Of a stretch of 64,000 nucleotides of DNA, positions 27,550 through 38,925 are shown piece after piece. The stretch's first letter is position 1. Each line of letters begins with the position of its first letter. The stretch lies in assembly GCF_028769735.1 (NCBI RefSeq), contig NC_088170.1, forward strand, positions 62,659,085 through 62,723,084. Direction: 5' to 3'. This DNA is from Zonotrichia leucophrys gambelii (Eukaryota > Chordata > Aves > Passeriformes > Passerellidae). A model generated the notes under the pieces. That model was not told where the DNA came from. It saw nothing but the letters and a program-made list of their open reading frames with translations, and did no database searches. A program made the position numbers and the translations under genes.

Positions 27550-27675
27550 ACCAACCAACCAACCCACCATCCAACACAAACAAACAAACAAACAAACAAA
27601 CAAACAAGCAAACAAACAAACAAACCTCAACCAATCAATAGAATAAATAAATAAACAAAACCAAAACAAAACAAA
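27550..27675. repeat. Compound CCAA / AAAC / AATA microsatellite
   Basis: CCAA units at about 27550-27574 pass into roughly a dozen AAAC units (27575-27625, one interruption), then CCAAT/AATA and AAAAC units to about 27675. The long open frames seen here on both strands are products of the 4-bp repeat and not genes. Confidence 0.9.
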
Positions 27676-28971
27676 AGCAGCCTCATCAGACTGGTTAGAA
27701 ATACTGAATTCTAAGAACCAAAAATAATAAATTATATAAATGCAATTAAAATAGAATTAGTACTTGCTATCTACAGTTGCACAAAATTGGTAGATTTTTG
27801 ACCTCCTTCAATGTTCATCCTGGTTCTCTATAACAATTATATGTCTATGATTTCAAAATGGTTATGTTGTATCTGAGTAAATTGTTAACCCAAAACTTCT
27901 CCCCTATTCTATTTTTCATGCCCTAATTAGAACCTTTTCTAACAAATAAAACAAAAAAAGTATACAAATTGACACCATCTCATGGTTCTTGTTAATTCAA
28001 GATTAATATGGATCTTAACACTCCAAATGGTAATTGCACTTAGTGTTGAGAACAGCAGTCATTTTAGAACTTCAGACCAAATCAAAATAGCATTTTTTTA
28101 AAATAAAGTTAAATGTGCTTAAAAGTTACTTCTTGATGCATTTAGAGTAATGTTTTACAGTGATTGTCACCTAACATCTGTTGGACATTAGGTAATCCTG
28201 CTGCTAGGATTCGTCTGTCTGAGTGTTGCTGTCTTCATCTGAGGGATTGCTCATCTAAAATATAGTTGGTTTTACTTGCAAATAGAGTTTTAAAATAGGT
28301 CAGATTGATTGTACCTTCATATTGGTTATTTCATTCCATTGATTATCATTTTTTTATTTAAGTGGCTGAACCTCCCATAAATCCCATGATGAAATTTCTC
28401 ATTGCATTACCTATTTCAGAGGTCCCAGATGTAAAAAGATATTGAATTAGGGTTTTTTATATATAGTAGACAAAACTCTAAGTTTTTAATTAGGTAATTA
28501 ACATAGAAACAGAATGAGTAAGAGACTGAAATATAACTTTTTTATATTCCGCGAAATGCCCAAACTACTCAAGCAGGTCCTGCTTGCAAAATATCAAATA
28601 TCAGATCATAATTTTCCTTATCCTTTATTTCAGATTCTAAAGAAATTTCCAGTGAAATCACTCATCATCAAATTATTGTAAATGTTTACAATAAGGAAGA
28701 CCATTACAATTGACAGGTAAAAGTCAATTGTAAAACTGAATATTAATAGGATTTGTTGCCTTTTTATATCAGAGGCACTATGCAACTCATGACTTATCTT
28801 TTTTTGTTATCCATTGCAGTTAAAAACAGTGATGTTCATTCTCAGATAACAAAAGCTAATGAAACAAAAGCAGTATTTTGAATAATGAAGAACACCACAG
28901 ACAGAGATGAAGCACTTCATTCAGAACCCAGGTTTGTTTTTTATTTCCAAAGAGGTAGGTCAAAAAAATAT

Positions 28972-29056
28972 TATGTTATATATGTGTCCATATGTATGTA
29001 TATATCTATGTGAGATTCAATAACTCATATATGTGTACATATATCTATATATACCT
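28972..29056. repeat. TATG/TATA-rich degenerate microsatellite
   Basis: Imperfect alternating TATATG, TGTATATA and ATATCTAT units, interrupted by about 20 unrelated bases. It is intronic. Confidence 0.6.
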
Positions 29057-30279
29057 GCATGTGGTGGTGACTGCATTTCTATTTAATATTTCTCTCTCCT
29101 CTCTCTGCCCTCCCTACCACACATCTATTCTTTAATAAAATCCATATTCCTGACATTGCCATATGGTCTCATTTGCACCTTAATTTGGGCAGAAGCATCT
29201 TTTTATGAGATTCTAACCCATGTGTATGAATATATGTCCCTTTGTTCAAATGTAAGCATATATATCATTGAAGCATGAATCTACCTTGCCTCAGCACAAA
29301 GTATTTGCTTGTTGAACCAATCAAGTCTAGATATTTGGGCTCAAATTTAAGTTTATGAAGTTAGAGTTATGTAAGTTAATTTCAAAGTGCTGATAATGGT
29401 TTTGATCCTATCATGTAGCATTATACAAATTTTCCATTTGAAATGGTTCATAGATCCTACCTTCCCTTTCACAATTTACTGCAATAAAAAAGGAAAAAAA
29501 AAGAGACAAAAATGCCATTAGCATCAGTACAGAAACCAACTAGAGGAGCAAAAAAATTTACATGGTTTGGATATTTCTGTGAAGACAAGACAGGCTATCT
29601 GACTTCCAAAAAGTTTGTGTCACAAAGGATTCCTTACATGTATGTAAGCAACATTCTGAAATATAGTTCTGCTTATTTAAAGTAAATACATTACAGTGAG
29701 CCAGCCCTGTGATAACCTGGGGAGGTAAAGATCACCTATAGAGTAGGACAAAAATGCTGCTACTCTAACTAATAGAGTAAAAGCTGCTGAGTCTTAGCTC
29801 AGGCTTGCTCAGTGGACATATTTCCTACTTTCAGGAATAATTTGCAGAACTTTAGTTGCTCAGTCATCTAAATGCTTCAAATGTAATTTTTCTGCATTCT
29901 CTAGCACCACTCCTGTATTTTTCACATACTTGAAAGTTTCTCATTGTGTGATCCTTCTTCTCTCATGCCAATATTAGGCTGCTGAAATTTCCATGATTTT
30001 CATGAAGTACACCCCAACATAAACTGTTAAACATTATTCATCCAGGCCACTACATCTATTTGTTTATGTCATCTATGTGTGTCATGACCATGTATAAATA
30101 TTATACAGAAGTGAAGCAATGTTTCCTGAACAATGCAATGAAATATATTAATTTATTTCAGAATTTATTGCAGAATTCAAATGGGGCAATACTGAATTCC
30201 AATAGTAAAACTTCCCTTAATTCACTGAAGGCAGCCTCTCCTGTCACAAGCATCACTTGAATTCCAAAACCTGTCTGGA

Positions 30280-31275
30280 TAGGTGAGGGGAGAGCAGGGA
30301 ATGTTGCTCACCAGACTTCAGTAAGGTGTTTGATGCTATCTCCCATGATATCCCCATCGACAAAGTCATTAAGTGAAGGCTGGACAAAGGGATGGAGAGA
30401 TGGATGGAGAACTGACTGAACAGCAGAGCTTAGGGGGCTTTTGATCAGTGGCACAGAGACCTGGATGAAAACCTGCAACAAGTGATATCCCCCAAGGGTT
30501 TTGATACTGGGTCCAATCTTGTTCAACTTATAACTTAGATGAAGGAGTAGATACTGCCAGTAGGTTGGCTGATGACACAAGGCTGGAAGGAGTGGCCAAT
30601 TCCCCAGAGGGCTGCGCAGCCCTTCAGATGGACCTCAACAGGCTGGAGAGTCGGGCAGAGAAGAACCTTCTGGAACTCAATGCAGGGAAATGCAGGGTCC
30701 TGCACCTGGGGAGGAGCAGAGATTGCACCTGCTGGAAGGCAGCTCCACAGAGAAGGAACTAGGAGTCCTGGTGGACAATTAGCTCTGCATAATTGTGCCA
30801 AGAAGGCCAATGGAAGAGCCTTCATTACCAGCAGGCTGAGGAAGGTGATCCCACCCATCTGCTCAGCCCTTGTGAGGCCACATACACTGTGCTATGTCTG
30901 GTTCTTGCCTCCTCACTACAACAGGGACATGGAGATCCTGGAGCAGGTCCACCAAAGGACCATGAAAATTATTTCCTCTCATGAGGAAAAGCTGTGAGAA
31001 GTGGGCCTATCCAGCTTTGAGAAGAGACAACTGAGAGAAGGCATCACCAATGTCCGTCAGTGTCTGAAGGGATGGTGATGGGAGGATGGACCGAGCTCTG
31101 TTCAGAGGTGCTGAGCAAAAGGACAAGAGCAACAGGCAGAAACTCATGCACAGCAAGTTCCACCTGAACATGAGGAAGTACTTATCTTGTGGGTGACCAA
31201 GCAGTGGAACAGATTGCCCAGAGAGAGTGTGGAGTCTCCTTCACTGGAGACATTTAAAGGCCATCAGAACAGATG
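30280..31275 (+). mobile_element. CR1 LINE fragment, plus orientation, coding remnant of ORF2 3' part
   Basis: About 1 kb matches the 3' part of the avian CR1 ORF2 reverse-transcriptase protein and the start of its 3' region. Recognisable remnants in order are a segment like the CR1 'FSKAFDTVSHDI' region (30318-30360), LADDTRLEGVANSPEG corresponding to the polymerase ADD motif (about 30555-30610), LNAGKCRVLHLGR (about 30677-30715), LVRPH with a following RDMEILEQV (about 30868-30950), and then LSSFEKRQLREG. The last part, ending near PRESVESPSLETFKGH, also fits CR1. The frame is broken by stops and indels, so it is not active. The usual 3' end with short tandem tail is missing: the match stops near 31275 and becomes unrelated AT-rich sequence. 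It is inserted opposite to PCLO transcription. Confidence 0.9.
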
Positions 31276-33273
31276 GAAGGATAGAATGCCCAGTGTGCAT
31301 TATCTAAAGTTTCCAAATAGAAGCTCTGTCTTTCCACTTACAATGATTTCAAATGACGTGGAAACCTTGAAGTTCCTCTGCCAACCATCAAAGGTAACAT
31401 GGTACCATAAAACAAACCACTTAAAACATTTCAGTCAGTTGAGAATGTATAAGAAACCTCATTCTATCATTACAAGGGATTGCATTATAAAGATCAGGTT
31501 ATTAATTCAAAAGATTCTTTAGGAAACTAAGGAAGATGTCAATTTTATTAATCTCTTCTGGAAATTTGTTGGGATTGTTTTAATTAAACAGTTAAAACTT
31601 CATCTAAACTTGTAATTTCTTTAGGCAATCTGCTTAGATAATTTTTAGGAACTTTTTTATGAAAAAATCTGCTATGGTGTAATTTGGATTATTAACATAA
31701 AAATAATAACTTAGATAAATGCACAAAATACATCCAAAAGTTCTGATTTCTTTTTTTACTTTAATCTTTGATCATAACAGACATTTCTTTCCTCAAGAAA
31801 GAACTTTCTGCTCAAAATTACAGAAGAAATTGGAATAATTATTACCTTTGGTCAGTGCTTTAAATATGTATCCACATATTCAGATAATCCCAGAGAGGGG
31901 CAGAGAAAAAAGGATGTGTTTGTTGTTTGTGTGGGTGTTCTTTCTTTCAGGATTTGCATCACTTCCTATTATATCCGTTTTTCAAGCTGTCTTCAATTTA
32001 GAATCCTTAGCCAGTGGCAGAAAATTGTACTTGAAATAAATTAGTCAGCTTTGTTAAACAAGAAAACAGCAATATTTAATTTTGGAATTTTATTCAGAAC
32101 AACTAACCTGAGGGCAGTAGATGCTGCCAATAAAGTGGGAAATGATTTGTCATATTATAGTTGGATGTAGCTATGATATCAGAGTGTTTTATCCTTAAAT
32201 TGTAAGAAAGCAGATAGCCAAAATAATGAGACATTTATGGAAAGGTTATGGCCTTTTTACCTTTCCTCCTTGATAGATTTGTACTTGCATAAAAGAAGGT
32301 AGATTCAACAAGACAATTTCAAGAGTCTGGGTAAAAAAGCAGTGTACAGTGACACATTAGTTGCTGGGGGTTTTTTTTCCAGAGAATGAGAAATGTTGTA
32401 AGAAAAACTGGCTTTGCCTCACTCATGCTGCCTTTCTGGTTGCTGTTGGAAAACAGTATGCTTTGGTATTGTCTCCACTACTGAATACAAATTATAAAAA
32501 TCTATTTCTCATGCTGCAGGATTTTTTCAAGTATACCCATTTTCTGAAGGTGATTATCTTCAATATATCACTTTCTTTCTATAATTTTGCATATCTGGAG
32601 TAGCTCCTTTAATCAGTGGAACAACATCTAGGTAAGGTGTGGTTGCTAGGAGAGGTGAAAAGCATCTCCTAGGATCTGCGTCCTAAATTCTGTTTAACTA
32701 TTGCTATGAAAACTCCCTTTGTGTCCAAAATGTTCACCAACAGGAAAAAAAATCTCATGTTATTTTTCTTTTATTCTTTTTCTAACACTATTAAATTCCT
32801 TTATTTGGAAATGGCAGCTTTCATGTATAGATTTATCATGGGCTTAAAAAACCTATTGTTGCACTGATAGTTTCTGAATCATAATAATCTGTATTACAAT
32901 TTGACAGGAATTTAGATAACTTTGCTTTGTGGATGTGTTTGAAAAGGGTGCATCAAGTAGGAAGGAAGATACTCAGCACAGATATTGTGTAGACTTCACT
33001 TTTTCAAACATAAAAATATGGGGAAAATGTCTCCATAAAGTTTGAGACTTGCATACTGCTTTAAAATATAAATGAAACCCAAAATAATCTTAAAACTAAC
33101 ATATAAACAATGAGATAAGGTGCCTTTTTTGTAAGTCTCACAAATGTCCAGAGACAGGCTGGAAAGATCCCCTTTTCTCTCTTTTACTTGCCAAGAAAAA
33201 GGAACTTTTCAGATGATCAGACTAGTCAGAAGGGCACAGCTTATAGAAGTGGCAAATAATTGCATACAGATCA

Positions 33274-33843
33274 GTGGGAATCCAATTCCTTCAAGAATAT
33301 AAGAGAGTGTTCCATGAATTTGAATGTGTTTCTAAGAAGCTAAACACTCAGCCAGGCACAGCCAAGGCAACCAGGAGGCTGGTGGATAATGCTATAGATA
33401 TTGGACGAGCAGCAGGAGGAAACAGCCAGAATCCAAAGCACACTCAGCAGGCATCAATGCAAGTTACACATGGGACTGGTAAATCACCCAAATTGACTAA
33501 TTATTGTAGGCAGCATGTTAGCAGGCTTCTGAAAAGGATGTGGACTTGTAGGTACTACAGTGGTGTGAAACGTGAAGGCAGGTGTAAGAATCAGATGTTT
33601 CACCCAGCTGATCTGCAGATTTGTGCATTTTCCAAGGCATGCAAATTCAGTCATGTTGTTATCACATCACAGTCAGTCAGAGTGCAAAGCCAATATAGCA
33701 GACAAAAAAAGAAATCCAAAGAAATATTAAAAAAAGAAGGTATGACAGAAAGAAAACATACCAAAGGGTGCCTTCAGAAAATAAAGACTTCTGCAATGGA
33801 TGACATTACCACACAAGCAAACCCAGCCCATTTGGAGCACTAA
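33274..33843 (+). other. Unexplained 189-codon open frame in PCLO intron
   Basis: An ATG-started frame of 189 codons runs against PCLO transcription. The hypothetical product is basic and hydrophilic (many Lys, Arg, Gln, Ser) and rich in Lys near its C-terminal third (RQKKKSKEILKK). It has no hydrophobic segment and no domain I recognise. A chance ORF of this length is uncommon in AT-rich DNA, but there is no splice, promoter or homology support. It could be noncoding DNA or the remnant of an unrecognised element. No function is proposed. Confidence 0.2.
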
Positions 33844-36571
33844 TCTCATCTGATATGGCCCACTTAAGCATTAGATAAGGAAGCTAAAATAAATGCTTTA
33901 AATTTTCATTATAATCTTTTGGCTCCTAACCAAAGGAAAAGGACTGGCTGATTTGGAATGGCAGATTTGATTAGGAATCTATGGGATACCCATAACTTTA
34001 TGAAACTGTAACTGTTTGAGGCAGAAAAATGGAGTATTTCAGACAGCAAAATACACTTGTACTTGAAGACCCTGAATCCCTTTGCAGATTAGGATAAATA
34101 AACTTTTGTGTCAATTTCAACACACAGAGTACATTACTTTTTACTGAATTTGTCTAGTCTGTCCATTTGATTCCTTCCCTCCCAGTCATAGCCTAGTAAT
34201 GTCAGAATAAGTAATGTACATAAGGAAAGACCAACATGCAATAGCCTAAAGAAATTACAAACGCCTTCACAGGACAAAGTGTTAGGAGTTTTTTATGAGA
34301 AATACCCACACCAAGTCTTTCCCTTAACAGAAAAGCCATAATTCACATACTGCAGCAGTGGATAACACATTTCATTAGAGCTGCAAGCCTGTAAGACTGC
34401 TATCATAGGATGCAATAATGAACATTATGGAAAGCAAATTAATCTGAAAATTAAGTGGGGACAAAGCAGGAGTTTCTAGCTATAGACATTAAAACACACT
34501 CTCTACCAGAAGACTTGGACATATCCAGGCATTGTCATCATAGGAAAAATTTATATTCATTCTAATGCACTGGTTTTTAAAGCCTTCTCTCTTGGAACAC
34601 AATTCACAGTCCAATAATTTTGAGGACTCTCACATGCTAAAATGAAGATCAGCTGAAGTTTAATTTTAGATTACCATGTGATCCCACCTGGAAATGCTCT
34701 AGATTTATTTGCATTTAAACAGCATTTCAAAGTAACAGTTTGAATATCAGTCCAAAAAAAAGGGTTGTATTCAAGAATATGGAAGGGTAAACAAAAAACC
34801 TTTTTTCTGAATCCCCAGGATAATAGTTTAATTTCTAAGTTATAGATTAGCAAAAAAAAAAAAAAATATAAGAATCTTAAGACATTAGGGAGCTATAAAG
34901 GGCTCTCTAGTATAGAAACAAGTTATGAAAATCTTGGGTTTGGGTTTTTGTAACCTTTCAAATAAATACAGCAAAAGTGAAGTTCTAATACTAGAGTTCT
35001 GAAGTTCAGAACTATTCCATAGGAACAGCTGTGTTATCATTTGTAGGCAAGCTTAGAATAATCCATTTACAGGAAGTGCTTTATAAAACATGCTATATTT
35101 ATAAATGGAAGATCTTGGATTTGGATTCTTATTTCTGTCCTTGAGTATTAATTTCATTAAGCAACTGGACTAGAACATAGGAAAAACATGTTACTAAGAT
35201 AATCAGTCAATAGAACAGAGTAATGAAGCTGTGACATCTCTATCAATACTAAGAATTTTTGGTGCAAGTTAAAAAAGCCTTTTAGGAACAATATTGTGCC
35301 TTGAATTGTTGGGATGATCTTTTGAAGCCCCCTTAACATAATTCATAATACTGAATAGTCTATATGTATTTGAGTATTGAATATTATTGACTTTAGAACA
35401 GATCTATTTTGCTTACTTCTTTTCCCTTGGAACATGCACAAAATTCCTAATCATGGTGCTGAAAAGAAGAGATCACCTGAATTTTCCAGGAAAGTGACAT
35501 TTAAAAGCCCTACTCGTTAAGTACTAGTTTAAGGTTCATGACAGAAGAGAAACCATTTAGTATTTAGCAATTCACCTTCTATCATATTAATGCCTCAACC
35601 TGACTTTTACTGATCATAAATGAACATTTAGCATGTAAAGTGACTCTGTTTCTATTTTAAATTTCTCACTAGATGAAGGAGCCCTTCTTCAGACATGGCT
35701 CAGGTTCAGCTAAACACACTCCAGCACCTTCACCCTCACTCAGTTTTGGTGGGGGGATTCCTTTTCTTGCTTTCCAGTGTTGACAGTCGTCCTTATTAAC
35801 TGGTTATTTATACTAAATGTGCCAGGTAGATTTCCTTCATAACCACATCTTATTAAAAGAGATAAGTTCCAGAATTCTACAAATATTTTTTAGTTCTGAA
35901 ATTAAACTATATATATTTTTTAGATTTTTGATGGAATTACTAGCATTCTGATTCCAAGCTCAAACATCCTGAGCTCATTGCAACTTCAAGAAGTCACAAA
36001 AAGAAGCTTTCTGAAAGTTCCAAAAAGCTTTATGTTAAGAGAAATGTATTTAAAAGCTAGGGCAATAAAAGTTATTAATAATATTAAGCAAACAAATTAA
36101 CTTTCCAGGTGATTACTGAAGTATCACTTCAAAGGTGTGATATTTTGGTTTTCAGAATAAATATTTGTGCTTTTCAGATTTTTTGTTGTTTATTTGTCTT
36201 AGCAATTTTTAAAAAAATTTAAATAGATCCCATGGGGAAAGCAGAATTTTTAAAACTAAAACTTTAAAAAACCACTTTGTTTTATAATTATCTTGAGACA
36301 TAATTTAAATTCTAATAGCCTTTTAGCCAAAGTTATACAGAACTCAGAACTGCAGAAACTGCAGACCAGCTACCAGTTAAGCACAGTCTCCCTGGATTAT
36401 TTACTTTTCTTTTGATGACACTTTACAGTGACAGTTCAGAAATAGGTTGTGTAAATCAATGTTGTTTGTGATGTGGATACAATAATACAGAACTTGTCAT
36501 TCTTTTCCTCGATTTTTTTATCTCTGGCTGTAAACTTTTTTCTTATTTAAATTCTTTCTGCTTCTTTTTAG

Positions 36572-36647
36572 GAAAACCAGCTGGATTATACTGGCAAGTA
36601 CCTCAGGAAGGCAGAACTAATTGCTCCAATTATTACTGGAGAGCCAG
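36572..36647 (+). other. Exon-like open segment antisense to PCLO, 76 nt
   Basis: A long pyrimidine tract ending CTTCTTTTTAG is followed by 76 nt open in one frame (starting ENQLDYTGKYLRKAEL) and then CCAG|GTGGGA, a good donor. The peptide is not recognised. Read without splicing, the frame stays open for about 25 more codons. It could be an exon of an antisense transcript, an old pseudogene piece or coincidence. Confidence 0.2.
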
Positions 36648-37739
36648 GTGGGAAATTAGAATGTGGGGGCCAATTGGGGATAGATAAAAAATACTTCTCA
36701 GAGTTTAGAGAGGAAGCTGATAATACTTAGGTCTATAAGGCTGCTGTTGTTTATCTTGACTCAGTTTTTTAAGTTTGGGTTTTAGGCATTAGTAGTAAGG
36801 CTATTCCTAGCTTAAGGGGACATGTATAAAATATAGATTTCTTTTTAAAAAACGAGAGAGGGTAAGGACTACTGCCAGTGCATAGGCCTGACTCATTGCT
36901 TAAGGATCCCTTGTGACAGAAAAGTGTATCTGGTCTTTTAAATTCTTAAAATCAGCAGGCAGGCTATCTGCAAGTGCTTTCAGTACTTGTTTTCTATTCC
37001 CTTATGTCCTTTTTGGCTCTGTAATTTAGCAGCTGCTCATGTGAGAAATTGCCCTTGCTGGTATTTTCTGCTTTAAATTTTGTTAGAATTGATTAGAATT
37101 ATAGTGTCAAGTAGTAGCAGACCCTTGTTAGAAGGTAATGGCAGAAAGCAAGGTTCTGATTTTATATTAAAGACAGTTTAAACAAAGTCAGGTTGAATTT
37201 CAGCCCTTTTATTTACAGGGATAGTAGAGAAGTTTGGCAATTCTTCTTCTTTTAATTAGATATCTTCCTGGGAAAGGATTACATTTTAATCAGTAATATT
37301 TTATTTTGAAAAAAACCTAAACGTTTTCTACATGTAAATCAGAAGGGCAATAGGGCTATAAAAGCAAGCATTACAGACACTAAGAATGGGTTTTCAAAAA
37401 TATATTAACATGTTTATATTGCTCTTGAGCAAAGACAATGAGAATGTGCAGCAATTTATTTTGCTATGTACATGACATGAACTCAAAACTAAAAAAATGC
37501 AATTCAACCACTGTTCAAGTCAGTGGTAATCTGATGATAAAATGCTGGTAACATTTCAGATTGTCTATATTTCTCTTTACATCCATGGATCAATATCCAT
37601 TAGAATCAAGTCAGCAGTCTCATACTCAATCAGTAAAAGACACTGTTGATTAAAACAAAAATACTTGAAATTCCAGACTTTTTCCAGGTTCTCATACATT
37701 TTGGTATATGTTAGGATTAAATGAGCAAAATCCAGAATT

Positions 37740-37786
37740 ATTTGAGTTGTGGGAAGGGACGTGTGGTCCCTTCCCACAACTCAAAT
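37740..37786. repeat. Perfect inverted repeat (hairpin), 21-bp arms, 5-nt loop
   Basis: Positions 37740-37760 and 37766-37786 are exact reverse complements, separated by GTGTG. The arms contain the G-rich GTGGGAAGGGAC and its complement, which stand out in an AT-rich intron. The stem would form in PCLO pre-mRNA or in an antisense transcript. The loop is shorter than is usual for a microRNA precursor. Confidence 0.95.
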
Positions 37787-38552
37787 GTCAAAGATAGTAT
37801 TTGACCTAAATAGATGATGCTTTCTGTGGTTTTGAGATACCAATCTAAAAAGGTCTTAAAAAGAATTGGTTTAAGCCTTGGTCCAGAAACCTAAAACTAT
37901 TCTCCACGTGGTGAAAGTCACTGCTTCTGACTTGGTCATTTACTGCTGCTCTATATATTATTCTTTGTCTGTTATTTATACTGCCAGGAGTCACGAATCA
38001 TGTTACAGAAGATAAAAATTTTCAGTTTAGTTCAATTCAATAAATTTTAAGAAAAATTAATATGTACTAGTTTATGATCTGTAGGTAAATTCAAGACTAC
38101 TCCAGCATGTGAATTCACAGTTCTTCTGTCTATTCAGTCACTTCCTAACATAAATATAAAAATGAGCCATTGTATGCTATGTAAATATACTTGCAATTTT
38201 CCTTGGGAATAACAGTTCTCAGATTCTTGCTACCCAGTACTGTACATGTGACATTCTCATGTTGCTTCAGTAGTTGAAACAATGAAAAGAAACTAAAAAG
38301 TGGAATTTTCCTGGCACAGAGTTGCTGACCTATCTGTTCAAAACAAAACACTGGATGAAGTGTGTGAAATGTGGGTGCCTGATGCTCCTAATCAAAGGTA
38401 CAGAAGAAGGAGAGAAATGTTTTTACTTCTGTAGCTGTCAAACACCCGAATGTACAGCAGCTCCCAGAACGCCACTCACACCGAGCAGGCATATCTGCAG
38501 TTTGTGTGTTGAGCCCTTCAAAAATCTTTGTCAACTCCTTCATAGCAAAGAG

Positions 38553-38925
38553 TCATAGAATGTTTGGGCTGGAAGGGATCTGTAAAGATCATCAACCCCA
38601 CCCCATGACAGGGACACCTTCCACTAGACCAGGCTGGTTAAACCCCCAGTGTTCAACCTGTCCTTGAACGCTTCCAGGGTTAGGGCATCCATCACTCCTC
38701 TGGAAAACCTGATCCAGTGCCTCACAAATTCAATGTAAATCTACTCTCAGTTTAAAACCATTGTCACTGTAGGCCCTGGCAAAAAGTTTTTTCCTTTTTT
38801 TGTAAATCCTCTTTATCTACTTTAAGCTACAACGTCATTCTTCTCTAGGCTGGACAACCCCAAATCTCTCAGCCTGTCTCTATAGGAAAGGTGCTCTGTC
38901 CCTGATAATTCTAAAGTAAGAAATT
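38553..38925 (-). mobile_element. CR1 LINE 3' end, minus orientation
   Basis: The plus strand starts TCATAGAATGTTTGGGCTGG, followed by AAGGGATCTGTAAAGATCATC, then GACAGGGACACCTTCCACTA and GACCAGGCTGGTTAAA, the reverse complement of the classic avian CR1 3' end. Further in, CTCTAGGCTGGACAACCCC and the minus-strand peptide YRDRLRDLGLSSLEK are the C-terminal ORF2 remnant. The copy is 5'-truncated soon after and has modest divergence, with the tail-proximal part well kept. It sits in the large PCLO intron in the same orientation as the gene. Confidence 0.95.

Noticed and set aside
27326..27641. Two long ORFs on opposite strands
   Set aside because: Both are produced by the 4-bp AAAC microsatellite (repeating Lys/Gln/Thr/Asn or Phe/Val/Cys/Leu).
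30535..30858. Minus-strand ORF over the CR1 copy
   Set aside because: It is the antisense shadow of the CR1 ORF2 remnant.
35690..35760. Minus-strand peptide GAGVCLAEPE resembling the Piccolo linker VGVGLADTE
   Set aside because: It has no fitting splice sites and no GKM-QNGQ segment. The true exon was found at 43947-44014.
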